Shown here: piece after piece, positions 1-8,656 of the stretch
Position numbering within the stretch: position 1 is the first letter of the stretch
How the letters are laid out: each line of letters starts with the position of its first letter
Origin: CSP1-4 sp036559965
Lineage (GTDB): Bacteria; Chloroflexota; Limnocylindria; Limnocylindrales; CSP1-4
DNA length: 15,600 bases
Assembly (NCBI GenBank): GCA_036559965.1
Contig: DATBSD010000002.1
Location: forward strand, 1-15,600
Direction of reading: 5' to 3'
Made by a program: the position numbers and the translations under genes
Notes under the pieces: model-generated
What the model was told of the DNA's origin: nothing
The model's database searches: none
What the model saw: the letters and a program-made list of their open reading frames with translations, nothing else

Positions 1-1831
1 CCTCGGTGGCGGCGAGTGGACGAGGACGCGCGGTCGCGTGCGCCGGGCCGTCACGGACCTCGCCCGGGACCTCGTCGCGCTGTATGCCAAGCGAGCCGCC
101 GTGCGCGGCCGCTCCTTCGGGCCGGACACGCCCTGGCAGGCGGAGCTCGAGGCCGGCTTCCCGTACGAGGAGACGCTCGACCAGACACGCTCGATCGGCG
201 AGGTCAAGGCCGACATGCAGCGTGAGCGACCCATGGATCGCCTCGTGGTCGGGGACGTCGGCTATGGCAAGACGGAGGTCGCCCTCCGAGCCGCCTTCAA
301 GGCCATCGCCGACGGCACCCAGGTCGCCGTGCTCGTGCCCACCACCATCCTGGCCACCCAGCATCTCGAGACGTTCCGCGCGCGCCTGGCGGCCTACCCG
401 CTGACCGTGCGCATGCTCAGCCGTTTCGTGCCCCCGGCCGAGCAGGCGACCACCATCGCGGGCCTGGCCGACGGCTCCGTCGACCTTGTCGTAGGCACCC
501 ACCGGCTGCTCTCGAAGGACATCCGCTTCCGTGACCTCGGCCTGCTCGTGGTCGACGAGGAGCAACGCTTCGGCGTCGCCCACAAGGAGCGCCTCAAGCA
601 GCTCAAGACGGAGGTCGACGTCCTGACGCTGTCGGCCACGCCCATACCGCGGACGCTCAACATGGCGCTCGTCGGGGCGCGCGACATGAGCGTCATCGAG
701 ACGCCGCCGGAGGATCGACTGCCCATCCAGACGCGCGTCGCCGAGGCATCGGCGGGCCTCGTGCGCGACGCGGTGCTGCGCGAGCTCGACCGCGGCGGCC
801 AGGTCTTCTTCGTGCACAACCGGGTCGAGACCATCGAGGCCCAGGCCGAGCAACTCCGACGACTCCTGCCTGATGCTCGGATCGTCGTCGGCCACGGCCA
901 GATGGCCGAGGGTGCCCTCGAGCGCGTGATGCTCGCCTTCGCCTCCGGCGAACACGATGTCCTGGTCTGCACGACGATCATCGAGTCGGGTCTCGACATC
1001 CCCAACGCCAACACCATCATCATCGACCGTGCCGACACCCTCGGCCTGGCTCAGCTCTACCAGCTCCGGGGCCGCGTCGGCCGCTCGTCGCGGCGTGCCT
1101 ACGCGTACCTCCTGTATCGCCGACGCGGCCAGCTGTCCGATGTCGCGCGCAAGCGCCTGCAGGCGATCTTCAACGCCTCGGAGCTCGGCGCCGGCTTCCA
1201 GATCGCCCTCTCCGACCTGGAGATCCGGGGCGCCGGGAACCTGCTCGGCGCGGAGCAGCACGGCAACATCGCGGCGGTCGGCTTCGAGCTCTTCACCCGG
1301 TTGCTGGCAGAGGCCGTCGAGGAGCGCAAGGCCGAGGTCGAGGGCCGTCCGGCGGTCATCGCCAGGCCGAGCGCCGTCATCGACCTGCCGGTCGACGCCT
1401 ACCTGCCCGACGCCTACGTCGCCGAGGAGTCCCAGAAGCTGGAGCTCTACCGACGTCTGGCGCGGGCCACGACAGAGGCGTCGGTGGCCGCGGTGGCGAC
1501 CGACCTGCTCGATCGCTACGGTCCCGCGCCGACGCCGGTCCAGCGGCTGCTCGAGGTCGCCCGGCTCCGGCTGGCAGCGGAGGCGGCCGGTCTGACGTCG
1601 GTCGCGCGCGAGGATGGCCTGCTGGTGCTCCGCTTCCGCGACGGTTGGTCGCGGGTGACGACGGCCGAGGCGATGGCGCCACGCGGCGCGGGCGATCCCA
1701 TCCGGGCGTTGGCCGGCGGCGTGACGTACGCCTCCAACCAGGTCCGGCTGCGCATGCCTCGCGACCCCGACCAGACCTGGCGGCTGACGCGGCTCGTCGT
1801 CGAGCGGCTGGCGGTCGCAGTCACGGATTGA
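1..1831 (+). CDS. mfd: Transcription-repair coupling factor Mfd, C-terminal 609 residues (5' end outside window)
   Basis: Mfd is an ATP-driven dsDNA translocase that removes stalled RNA polymerase and recruits the UvrA excision-repair machinery. The reading frame is open from base 2 and begins with the family sequence LGGGEWTRTRGRVRRAVTDL, the end of the RNA-polymerase-interaction region. The GTG at 38 is therefore internal and the true start lies upstream of the window. Visible motifs are Walker A GDVGYGKT (251-274), the DEEQ box followed by RFG (554-565), the SAT motif, and motif VI QLRGRVGR (about 1060-1083). The translocation (TRG) motif follows in GAGNLLGAEQHGN (about 1230-1270). The C-terminal TRCF domain (about 1380-1690) includes YVAEESQKLELYRRL. 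The gene ends normally with TGA at 1829-1831. Nothing links it functionally to the downstream molybdenum locus. Identification is very secure. Confidence 0.97.
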   Translation, partial: LGGGEWTRTRGRVRRAVTDLARDLVALYAKRAAVRGRSFGPDTPWQAELEAGFPYEETLDQTRSIGEVKADMQRERPMDRLVVGDVGYGKTEVALRAAFKAIADGTQVAVLVPTTILATQHLETFRARLAAYPLTVRMLSRFVPPAEQATTIAGLADGSVDLVVGTHRLLSKDIRFRDLGLLVVDEEQRFGVAHKERLKQLKTEVDVLTLSATPIPRTLNMALVGARDMSVIETPPEDRLPIQTRVAEASAGLVRDAVLRELDRGGQVFFVHNRVETIEAQAEQLRRLLPDARIVVGHGQMAEGALERVMLAFASGEHDVLVCTTIIESGLDIPNANTIIIDRADTLGLAQLYQLRGRVGRSSRRAYAYLLYRRRGQLSDVARKRLQAIFNASELGAGFQIALSDLEIRGAGNLLGAEQHGNIAAVGFELFTRLLAEAVEERKAEVEGRPAVIARPSAVIDLPVDAYLPDAYVAEESQKLELYRRLARATTEASVAAVATDLLDRYGPAPTPVQRLLEVARLRLAAEAAGLTSVAREDGLLVLRFRDGWSRVTTAEAMAPRGAGDPIRALAGGVTYASNQVRLRMPRDPDQTWRLTRLVVERLAVAVTD

Positions 1832-1908
1832 CGGCGGCCGAGCGACCCGCCACATTTCGGCATCAACGCGGCCCATCGACGGCCCGCGGTGTGATGGAGG
1901 GCACCGGG

Positions 1909-2250
1909 TTGCGGATGCGATCGATGATCGGGCTGCTCGTGGTCGTCGGGCTGGTGGCGGCATGTGGCGGCGGCGGCGGCAGCGTCGTCGAGAGCGCCGG
2001 CCGTGCCGACAACATCTCCATCACGCTGGCCGACTGCGGCGGCAGCCCGGGCGCCATCATCAACGGCGAGTTCTACAAGGTGACCTTCGCCCGCGACGAC
2101 CTCGGCGGCATGCTGGCGCCGGCGGACATCCTCGCCGACGCCCAGGGGACCGCCACCCTGCTGTCGAACAAGCAAGCCAAGTTCACGAGTGACACGGGTC
2201 AGACGACCGCGACGCTGAGCCTCCAGGCAAGCCCGCTGCCAAGCTGCTGA
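1909..2250 (+). CDS. Small secreted lipoprotein of unknown function
   Basis: This encodes about 113 residues with a hydrophobic N-terminus (MIGLLVVVGLVAAC) ending in a lipobox V-A-A-C, followed by five glycines. It is predicted to be exported, lipidated on the cysteine and anchored to the outer face of the membrane. The mature part is short, probably beta-rich, and has two further cysteines (ADCGG and the very last residue, PSC) that could form a disulfide. Start choice: GGAGGG at 1896-1902 lies at good distance from TTG 1909. ATG 1915 is the next candidate, and ATG 1894 overlaps the ribosome-binding site. It lies 77 bp after mfd and 159 bp before the molybdenum hydroxylase operon, on the same strand. 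I do not recognise the family and cannot assign a function. The signal peptide and lipobox are clear; the exact start is not. Confidence 0.75.
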   Translation: MRMRSMIGLLVVVGLVAACGGGGGSVVESAGRADNISITLADCGGSPGAIINGEFYKVTFARDDLGGMLAPADILADAQGTATLLSNKQAKFTSDTGQTTATLSLQASPLPSC

Positions 2251-2398
2251 GGCGGCGTCGCCATCCGGGGGCAAGGCCGCTTTCGTCCGCGGTCCGAACT
2301 TGCATCCGTGCCGCTCCGGTGCGACCATCGGGTCCGGCTCCCAGGTCCCTTCCTCCCAGCGGTCGGCCGCACGATTCCTGGCCGATCCAGCCAGTGTC

Positions 2399-2403
2399 GG
2401 AGG
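2399..2403 (+). promoter_or_regulatory. Ribosome-binding site fixing the coxS start
   Basis: GGAGG lies six bases before GTG 2410. Upstream in-frame starts at 2308 and nearby would add about 34 residues of basic, non-family sequence, so this site decides the start. In the 148 bp between the lipoprotein stop (2250) and this site I see no convincing -35/-10 pair and no terminator with a T-run. Confidence 0.75.
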
Positions 2404-2409
2404 TTCGCG

Positions 2410-2898
<489 letters not shown>

Positions 2899-2920
2899 GC
2901 GAGCGAGGAGGCACGACCCC

Positions 2921-5323
2921 ATGGCGAGTCAGACCATCGGTGCCCCGCTCAAGCGACGCGAGGACCAGCGCTTCATCACCGGCAAGGGCCGCTACCTGGA
3001 CGACATCAAGATGTCGGGCATGACCTACATGGCCATCCTCCGCAGCCCCTACGCCCACGCCAAGATCCGGTCCATCGACACGTCGGCCGCGGCCGCCATG
3101 CCCGGTGTCGTGGCCGTGTTCACCGGCAGCCAAATACCCTATAACCCGCTGCCCATGGCATGGCCTGCCGGTGGCTCGGCCGGGCTCCAGAACAACGTCA
3201 ACACGCCGCGCGCCCTGGCCACCGAGGACGTCAAGTGGACCGGCGAGGGCGTCGCCGCGGTCGTCGCCGAGACGCCCGAGCAGGCGCAGGACGCGCTCGA
3301 CCACATCCACGTCGACTGGCAGCCGCTGCCGGCCGTCGTCGACGCCGAGGCGGCGACCAAGGAGGGCGCGCCGCAGCTCCATGAGAACGCGCCCAACAAC
3401 GTCGTCTTCGATTGGACGGTCGGTGACCTCGAGGGCACCGACGCCGCGCTGGCCGACGCCGAGACCGTCATCCGGCAGCGCCTCGTCAACCAGCGTCTCA
3501 TCCCGAACTCGATCGAGACGCGGGGCGATGTCGGCTGGTACAACCCGGGCACGGACGAGTACACGATCTGGATGTCCAGCCAGACGCCGCACATCCAGCG
3601 GCTGCTCATCGCTGCGTTCGTGATGGGCATCCCCGAGCACAAGATCCGTTGCATCAGCCCCGACATCGGTGGCGCCTTCGGCTCGCGGATCTACTGCTAT
3701 GCCGACTTCATCCTCGTGCTCCATGCCAGCAAGGCCATCGGTGGCCGACCGGTCAAATGGGTCGAGAGCCGGCGCGAGGGCTACCACTCCACGGTCCATG
3801 GCCGCGACCACATCTCGTACCTCGAGGTCGGCGCGACCAAGGACGGCGTCGTCACCGGGCTGAAGGTCAAGACGTACGCCAACCTGGGCGGGCGCCTCTC
3901 GACCATCGGCCCCGGCATCCCGACGACGCTCTACGGTCGGCTGCTCTCGGGCCCGTACACCATCCCCAACGTGCACGTCGAAGTGATCGGCGTCTACACG
4001 AACACGACCTTCGTCGACGCATACCGTGGCGCCGGACGGCCGGAGGCGACCTACGTCCTGGAGCGCGCCATGGACCTCGTGGCCGACGAGCTGGGCATCG
4101 ACCCGGTCGAGGTCCGTCGGCGCAACTTCCTGCCGCCTGATTCGTTCCCCTACACCAACCCGTCGGGCCTCTTCACGGCGTCCGGCGGCGCGGAGGTCGC
4201 GATCGACTCCGGCGACTACGAGCCGGCCATGGACAAGGCGCTGGCGATCGCCGGCTACAAGGACATCGCTGCTCGGAAGGCCGAGGCGAGCAAGCGCGGC
4301 AAGCTGCTCGGCGTCGGGCTCTCGACGTACCTCGAGATGTGCGGCGTGGCGCCATCGAAGTGGATCGGCGCTGTCGGAGACGGCTGGGGTGCCGCGATGT
4401 GGGAGTCGGCCAACATCCGCGTGCACCTGACGGGCAAGGTCGTGCTGACGATCGGCACGCAGCCCCAGGGCCAGGGCCACGAGACGACCTACTCCCAGAT
4501 CCTCGCCTCGGAGCTGGGCCTCGACGTCGAGGACGTCATCGTCCAGCACTCCGACACGCAGGGCACGCCCTTCGGCTATGGCACGTATGGCAGTCGTTCG
4601 GCGTCGGTCGGCGGCATGGCAGCCGTCAAGGCGGCCGAGAAGATCCGCGCCAAGGCCGCGGCATATGCGGCTCACATGCTCGAGGCGTCGCCGGATGACA
4701 TCGAGGTCGACGGCGCCAACTACTCGGTCAAGGGCTCGCCCGACAAGGTCAAGACCTTCCAGGAGATCTCGTTCGCCATCGGCCTCGGCTTCAGCCTGCC
4801 CGATGGCATGGAGCCGTATCTCGACGAGACTGCCTACTACGACACGCCCAACTGCACCTGGCCGTTCGGCACGCACATCGCCATCGTCGAGGTCGACGAG
4901 GCGACCGGGGAGGTCGACCTCGTTCGCTTCATCGCCGTCGACGACTGTGGCAACAAGATCAACCCGATGATCGTCGAGGGCCAGATCCACGGCGGGCTCG
5001 CACAGGGCATCGGTCAGGCGCTCTGGGAGGGCGCCGTGTACGACGACCAGGGTCAGCTCCTGTCGGGCTCGATGCTCGACTATGCGCTGCCCAAGGCCTC
5101 GCGTCTGCCGACGTTCGAGCTCGACGAGACGGTCACGCCATCGCCCGTCAACTCGCTCGGGGTCAAGGGCATCGGCGAGGCCGGCACCATCGGCTCGACG
5201 CCGGCGGTCGTGAACGCCGTCGTCGATGCCCTTTCCGGCTACGGCATCCGTCATCTCGACATGCCGCTCACCTCGCAGCGGGTCTGGCGTGCGATGCAGT
5301 CCGTGAAGGGAGGCCTGGCGTGA
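2921..5323 (+). CDS. coxL: Molybdenum hydroxylase large subunit, form II CO dehydrogenase-like (CoxL)
   Basis: This catalytic subunit binds the molybdenum-cytosine-dinucleotide cofactor. It has 800 residues, full length for the family, and starts at ATG 2921 behind GAGGAGG (2905-2911). The N-terminal aldehyde-oxidase a/b hammerhead (GKGRYLDDI near residue 20) is followed by the Mo-binding part. That part shows SQTPH with Gln221, GGAFGSR (250-256), the active-site loop AYRGAGR (367-373) and the C-terminal GVKGIGEAG with the expected catalytic glutamate at Glu753. The loop is diagnostic: form I CO dehydrogenases have AYxCSFR, whose cysteine carries the copper-sulfur bridge. Here the cysteine is replaced by glycine, so this is form II. 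Form II proteins have been called putative CO dehydrogenases, but aldehydes, purines or other heterocycles are equally possible substrates. Its stop overlaps the medium-subunit start (GTGA). Confidence 0.95.
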   Translation: MASQTIGAPLKRREDQRFITGKGRYLDDIKMSGMTYMAILRSPYAHAKIRSIDTSAAAAMPGVVAVFTGSQIPYNPLPMAWPAGGSAGLQNNVNTPRALATEDVKWTGEGVAAVVAETPEQAQDALDHIHVDWQPLPAVVDAEAATKEGAPQLHENAPNNVVFDWTVGDLEGTDAALADAETVIRQRLVNQRLIPNSIETRGDVGWYNPGTDEYTIWMSSQTPHIQRLLIAAFVMGIPEHKIRCISPDIGGAFGSRIYCYADFILVLHASKAIGGRPVKWVESRREGYHSTVHGRDHISYLEVGATKDGVVTGLKVKTYANLGGRLSTIGPGIPTTLYGRLLSGPYTIPNVHVEVIGVYTNTTFVDAYRGAGRPEATYVLERAMDLVADELGIDPVEVRRRNFLPPDSFPYTNPSGLFTASGGAEVAIDSGDYEPAMDKALAIAGYKDIAARKAEASKRGKLLGVGLSTYLEMCGVAPSKWIGAVGDGWGAAMWESANIRVHLTGKVVLTIGTQPQGQGHETTYSQILASELGLDVEDVIVQHSDTQGTPFGYGTYGSRSASVGGMAAVKAAEKIRAKAAAYAAHMLEASPDDIEVDGANYSVKGSPDKVKTFQEISFAIGLGFSLPDGMEPYLDETAYYDTPNCTWPFGTHIAIVEVDEATGEVDLVRFIAVDDCGNKINPMIVEGQIHGGLAQGIGQALWEGAVYDDQGQLLSGSMLDYALPKASRLPTFELDETVTPSPVNSLGVKGIGEAGTIGSTPAVVNAVVDALSGYGIRHLDMPLTSQRVWRAMQSVKGGLA

Positions 5324-6171
5324 TCCCGGCAGCGTTCTCCTACCAGCGCCCCGCGACCGTCGACGAGGCGCTGCGCGCCATCGCCGCCGACCCCGACGCC
5401 AAGGTCCTGGCCGGCGGCCACAGCCTCCTGCCGCTGCTCAAGCTGCGTCTCGCGCGGACCGACGCGCTCATCGACATCGGCCGGCTGCCGGAGCTCAAGG
5501 GCCTCCGCTATGCGGCCGACGGCAGCGCGTCGATGGGCGCGCTGACGACGTACGCCGAGCTCATCGAGGCCACGAAGCTCGACTTCGTGCGCGAGGGCCT
5601 GCTCCAGGCGGCCGACGTCCAGGTCCGCAACCGGGCCACGGTCGGGGGCGCGGTCGCGCACGCCGACCCGGCCTCCGACCTGCCGGCCATGCTCATCGCG
5701 CTCGACGCGTCGATCGTCCTTCGCTCGGCGATCGAGGAGCGCGTCGTGGCGGCCACGGACTTCTTCCAGGGCCCGTTCGAAACGGCCCTCCGGCCGGACG
5801 AGCTGGTCATCGAGATCCGCCGACCGGCCCTGCCGGAGGGCGCCGGCGGCGCGTACATGAAGCTGGCGCAGCCTGCATCGGGCTATGCCATGGTCGGCGT
5901 CTGCGCCATCGTCGCCCGGGTCGCCGGCCGCATCGAGCACGCCCGGGTCGCCCTGACGGGCGTCTCCGGAGCCGCCTACCGGGCGACCGCCGTCGAGGAA
6001 GGCCTCCGCGGGTCGGACGGCTCGGCCGAGGCGATCGCCGGAGCGGCCGCCGAGGCGACCGTCAACCGGTCGGTCAACTCGGACATCCACGCCGATCGCG
6101 AGTACCGGACGGCGATGGCCGAGGTCTACACCCGCCGCGCCATCGAGGCTGCGCTCGCCCGGGCAACCTGA
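5320..6171 (+). CDS. coxM: Molybdenum hydroxylase medium subunit, FAD-binding (CoxM-like)
   Basis: This FAD subunit receives electrons from the [2Fe-2S] clusters and passes them to an acceptor (quinone, cytochrome or NAD depending on the enzyme). It has 283 residues, typical for the family. The N-terminal PCMH-type FAD domain shows AGGHS (31-35) and TVGGAVAHADPASD (107-120), the two loops that contact the FAD pyrophosphate and isoalloxazine. The C-terminal CO-dehydrogenase-flavoprotein domain spans about residues 170-280. The GTG start at 5320 overlaps the large-subunit TGA (GTGA) and has AAGGGAGG at 5306-5313, so the two genes should be translationally coupled. No NAD-specific signature could be read by eye, so the electron acceptor is open. 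Confidence 0.94.
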   Translation: MIPAAFSYQRPATVDEALRAIAADPDAKVLAGGHSLLPLLKLRLARTDALIDIGRLPELKGLRYAADGSASMGALTTYAELIEATKLDFVREGLLQAADVQVRNRATVGGAVAHADPASDLPAMLIALDASIVLRSAIEERVVAATDFFQGPFETALRPDELVIEIRRPALPEGAGGAYMKLAQPASGYAMVGVCAIVARVAGRIEHARVALTGVSGAAYRATAVEEGLRGSDGSAEAIAGAAAEATVNRSVNSDIHADREYRTAMAEVYTRRAIEAALARAT

Positions 6172-6175
6172 TCGC

Positions 6176-7231
6176 GTGCGCACCGGGATCCTGCGTCCCG
6201 GTCGGCCTGTCGTCGATGGGCTGGTCGGGACGGTCCTCGTGCGCGACATCGTCGTCGGCGGTGCACGCTGGACCAAGGGCCGTCGCCTGACCGCGGACGA
6301 CCTCGCCACGCTGGCGGCGCCCGGGGCCGTGGCGCCGGGCATCGAGGCGCTGACGGTCATCATGCCCGGCGAGGACGACCTCCACGAGGATGAGGCCGCG
6401 CTCCGCCTGGCGCAGGCGGTCGCCGGTCCTGGCCTCACCCAACGCGGCCCGACCGAGAGCCGTGTCGACCTGCTGGCCGAGGCGGACGGCGTGCTGCACG
6501 TCCGGAGCCGCGACCTGGAGCTGCTCAACCGAATCGACCCGCTCGAGGTCTTCACCGCCCTCGACGGCTCCATCGTCCAGGCCGGGCAGCTCGTGGCGAG
6601 CGTCAAGATCGCGCCCCACGTCGTGGCCGCTGCGACGATCGAGGCCGGGGCGCGTCACGCGGCCGGTGGGCAACGGCCGCTCGTCTGGCTGGCACCGTTC
6701 CAGCCGATGCGCGTGGCGGTCGTGGTCAAGGAGTCGCTCCGGGCGGCCGACCGCGAGCGCTTCGAGCGCAGCGCCCGGGAGAAGATCGAGTCGCTCGGCT
6801 CTCGGGTCGTCGTCATCACCTACGTGCCCGATCGGCTGGGACCGGTCGAGGCGGCCCTGGCGTCGGTCACGAGGGGCAAGCATCGCTCGGAAGTCGTGCT
6901 CACGGCCGGCGGCCGGTCGACCGATCCGGGCGATCCGTTCTTCGTGGCCATCGAGCGGCTCGGCGGCCGGATCGTGCGCCACGGGGTGCCCGCCCATCCC
7001 GGCTCGATGCTCTGGCTGGCGCGTGTCGGGCGGACCGCCGTGCTCGGCCTGCCGACGTGTGGCGCGTACTCCAAGGCGACCGCAGCCGACCTGCTCCTGC
7101 CGCGCCTGCTGACGGGCGAGCCACCGACGCTCCAGACCGTCTCCCGACTGGGCCATGGCGGCCTGCTGACGCGCGACATGCGATTCCGATTCCCACCCTA
7201 CGCCCGGCGCCTCGATGCGCCCGAGGGCTGA
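6176..7231 (+). CDS. MoeA/MogA-like molybdopterin-binding protein
   Basis: This is a 351-residue protein of the type often found beside molybdenum hydroxylases. It probably binds molybdopterin or handles cofactor for insertion into the large subunit. The N-terminal half resembles MoeA: a conserved GARWTKGRRLTADDLATLAA-like segment near residues 30-50. The second half is a MoCF_biosynth fold: RVAVVVKE (about 180), LGSRVVVITYVPD, and the glycine-rich TAGGRSTDPGDP (243-254) in place of the TGGxSxGD cofactor loop. It ends with HPGSMLWLARVGRTAVLGLPTCG. It lacks the long MoeA linker domains, so calling it moeA or mogA would be too specific. GTG 6176 begins four bases after the coxM stop with no strong Shine-Dalgarno, consistent with coupling. 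Its last codons, encoding RLDAPEG, recur 2.6 kb downstream. The enzymatic step is inferred, not shown. Confidence 0.8.
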   Translation: MRTGILRPGRPVVDGLVGTVLVRDIVVGGARWTKGRRLTADDLATLAAPGAVAPGIEALTVIMPGEDDLHEDEAALRLAQAVAGPGLTQRGPTESRVDLLAEADGVLHVRSRDLELLNRIDPLEVFTALDGSIVQAGQLVASVKIAPHVVAAATIEAGARHAAGGQRPLVWLAPFQPMRVAVVVKESLRAADRERFERSAREKIESLGSRVVVITYVPDRLGPVEAALASVTRGKHRSEVVLTAGGRSTDPGDPFFVAIERLGGRIVRHGVPAHPGSMLWLARVGRTAVLGLPTCGAYSKATAADLLLPRLLTGEPPTLQTVSRLGHGGLLTRDMRFRFPPYARRLDAPEG

Positions 7232-7232
7232 G
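7208..7232 (+). repeat. Left copy of 25-bp direct repeat (end of the MoeA-like gene)
   Basis: This copy matches 9789-9813 at 23 of 25 positions, starting with 17 identical bases. It encodes RLDAPEG plus stop at the end of the MoeA-like gene. Both mismatches fall on third codon positions. Confidence 0.7.
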
Positions 7233-7270
7233 GTCGCTCGCGGGCTGCGTCGCGACGAACCTGTCCCGGG

Positions 7271-7277
7271 GTGTAAT
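7271..7277 (+). promoter_or_regulatory. Possible -10 element (GGTGTAAT) before the secreted-protein gene
   Basis: GGTGTAAT (7270-7277) lies about 60 bases before the preferred GTG 7337 and 11 bases before an alternative ATG at 7289. It shares GGTGTA with the two clearer sites at about 9753 and 10817. No -35 box is evident. This is a weaker match than the other two. Confidence 0.35.
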
Positions 7278-7336
7278 CGCCCGCTCGGATGAGCGTTCTC
7301 CATGTGACGGCCCCAATCACCATGGAGGGATCCCAC

Positions 7337-8035
7337 GTGCGAAGAACCCGTCTGTCCAGCATGCTCGGCGCCGCGCTCCTGGTCGCGCTGCTGCTGCCGC
7401 AGGCAGCCCTCGCGGCCCCCACGACGACGCCTCCGCTGGCCGAGATCAAGCTCGGATGCGCACTCCATGTCCCGAACCCGCTCTCGTCCATCGCGCCCAA
7501 TCGGGCGATCGTCTGCCGCTGGACGGCGCCAGAGGGCGTCACGGTCAAGGCATACCGCCTGTGGCGGTCGGTCGACGCCGGCGATCGGCACCTCGTGGCC
7601 CGCATCCCCGGCGACGGGCTCCTGCGCTTCGCCGATCGCAACATCCGCACCGGACACGCCTACCACTACCGGGTCATCGGGATCGGCGAGGACGGCGCGC
7701 GCGTGGCGAAGAGCGATGTGGACACGGTGCGCGTCCCGCGAGCCCCCCAGGCGCTGGCCTTCAACTGCGTGGTCGTGATCGACGGCGGCGACACGAGCGC
7801 GCGCTGCCACTGGTCGGATACGACGCGCCCAGCCGCGGTGCGCTACGTCCTCTGGCGGTCGGTCGACGGCGGCCCTCGCGAGGCGATCTACCGGGTCGGT
7901 GAGGATGGACGGCGCTCGTACGTCGATCACGACGTCAAGCCCGGACAGACGATCCGCTACGCGGTCGTGGCGCTCGCCAAGCACGGCCGGATCGTGGCCT
8001 TCGGCGGCCCCGACCGGGTCGTCATCCCCGACTAG
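7337..8035 (+). CDS. Secreted protein with two tandem fibronectin-III-like repeats
   Basis: This encodes 232 residues of unknown function. The signal peptide is clear: basic RRTRLSS, a hydrophobic LGAALLVALLLPQ, and a likely cut after ALA (residue 26). The mature protein is two homologous units. Each has a cysteine pair with CxW (C41/C60-RW; C144/C157-HW), then YxLWRSVD (73-80 and 170-177), then a beta segment ending in YRVIGIGEDG or YAVVALAKHG. The pattern suggests two fibronectin-III-like beta sandwiches, each with one disulfide. Start: GGAGGGA (7324-7330) sits six bases before GTG 7337, directly ahead of the signal peptide. ATG 7289 in the same frame would add 16 residues and is less likely. 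It precedes a sigma/anti-sigma pair whose membrane partner carries a similar domain, suggesting a shared surface role. The function itself is not recognised. Confidence 0.78.
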   Translation: MRRTRLSSMLGAALLVALLLPQAALAAPTTTPPLAEIKLGCALHVPNPLSSIAPNRAIVCRWTAPEGVTVKAYRLWRSVDAGDRHLVARIPGDGLLRFADRNIRTGHAYHYRVIGIGEDGARVAKSDVDTVRVPRAPQALAFNCVVVIDGGDTSARCHWSDTTRPAAVRYVLWRSVDGGPREAIYRVGEDGRRSYVDHDVKPGQTIRYAVVALAKHGRIVAFGGPDRVVIPD

Positions 8036-8086
8036 CCGAGCGCGAGGCGCTGCCATCGACTCGACCACGGCCGTCAGACTGTCGAG

Positions 8087-8656
8087 GTGGACGGGCGCCG
8101 TGACGCGGAAGACGAGCGAGCGCTGGTGGAGCGAGCTCGCGCCGACCCATCGGCGTTCGCAGAGCTCTACCGTCGCTACCTCCCCCGCGTGTACGCATTC
8201 GCCATCCGCCGAACCGGCGCCGTGGAGGCGGCCGAGGACGTGACCTCGGCCGCCTTCGAACGCGCGTTGCGGAATCTCGGCGCCTACCGCTGGCAGGACG
8301 GCGGGTTCGGCCCGTGGCTCTTCCGCATCGTGGCCAACGAGCTGGTCGACCACTACCGGCGGGCCGGGCGCGCGACATCGGAACGCGCCATCGGCGCCGC
8401 TCAGCGCCTGACGCCGGCCGAGCCACGCGACCCCGCCGAGGTGGTCGGTACCCGGGATGCCGTCGCTGAGGTGCTCGCCGCGATGAGCCGTCTGACGCCG
8501 CGCTACGAGCGCGCGCTCTCGCTGCGCTATCTCTCGGGGCTCAGCAACGAAGAGGCCGCGGCTGCCCTCGGCACATCGCGCGCCACGATGGCGGTCGTCG
8601 TCCACCGGGCGACGCGCGCACTGCGCCGCGAGCTCGAGCGCGAGGACGGCACGTGA
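8087..8656 (+). CDS. ECF-type RNA polymerase sigma factor
   Basis: This 189-residue alternative sigma factor has the two-domain ECF layout. Region 2 (about residues 24-88) runs from FAELYRRYLPRVYAFA through AEDVTSAAFERAL to PWLFRIVANELVDHYRR, covering core binding and -10 recognition. Region 4 (about 130-185) is LTPRYERALSLRYLSGLSNEEAAAAL followed by the helix-turn-helix GTSRATMAVVVHRATRALRREL, which reads the -35 element. There is no C-terminal extra domain. The GTG start at 8087 has no Shine-Dalgarno. CAGACT at 8075-8080 sits six bases before it, so a leaderless transcript is possible. Its stop overlaps the start of the next gene (GTGA), the usual arrangement for a sigma factor with its membrane regulator. 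Target promoters are not identifiable from this window alone. Confidence 0.92.
   Translation: MDGRRDAEDERALVERARADPSAFAELYRRYLPRVYAFAIRRTGAVEAAEDVTSAAFERALRNLGAYRWQDGGFGPWLFRIVANELVDHYRRAGRATSERAIGAAQRLTPAEPRDPAEVVGTRDAVAEVLAAMSRLTPRYERALSLRYLSGLSNEEAAAALGTSRATMAVVVHRATRALRRELEREDGT

Noticed and set aside
38..40. GTG at 38 as the start of the first gene
   Set aside because: The frame is open back to base 2 and the upstream residues match Mfd family sequence, so the gene is truncated by the window.
2251..2409. Terminator or promoter between the lipoprotein and coxS
   Set aside because: Short GC stems such as GGCG/CGCC occur but without a T-run, and no -10/-35 pair with sensible spacing was found. 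Only the ribosome-binding site is supported.
4019..4039. Form I CO dehydrogenase
   Set aside because: The active-site loop reads AYRGAGR rather than AYxCSFR, and the gene order is S-L-M.
7289..7336. ATG 7289 as the start of the secreted protein
   Set aside because: It would put 16 extra residues before the signal peptide. GGAGGGA lies at ideal distance from GTG 7337. It remains possible if the transcript is nearly leaderless.
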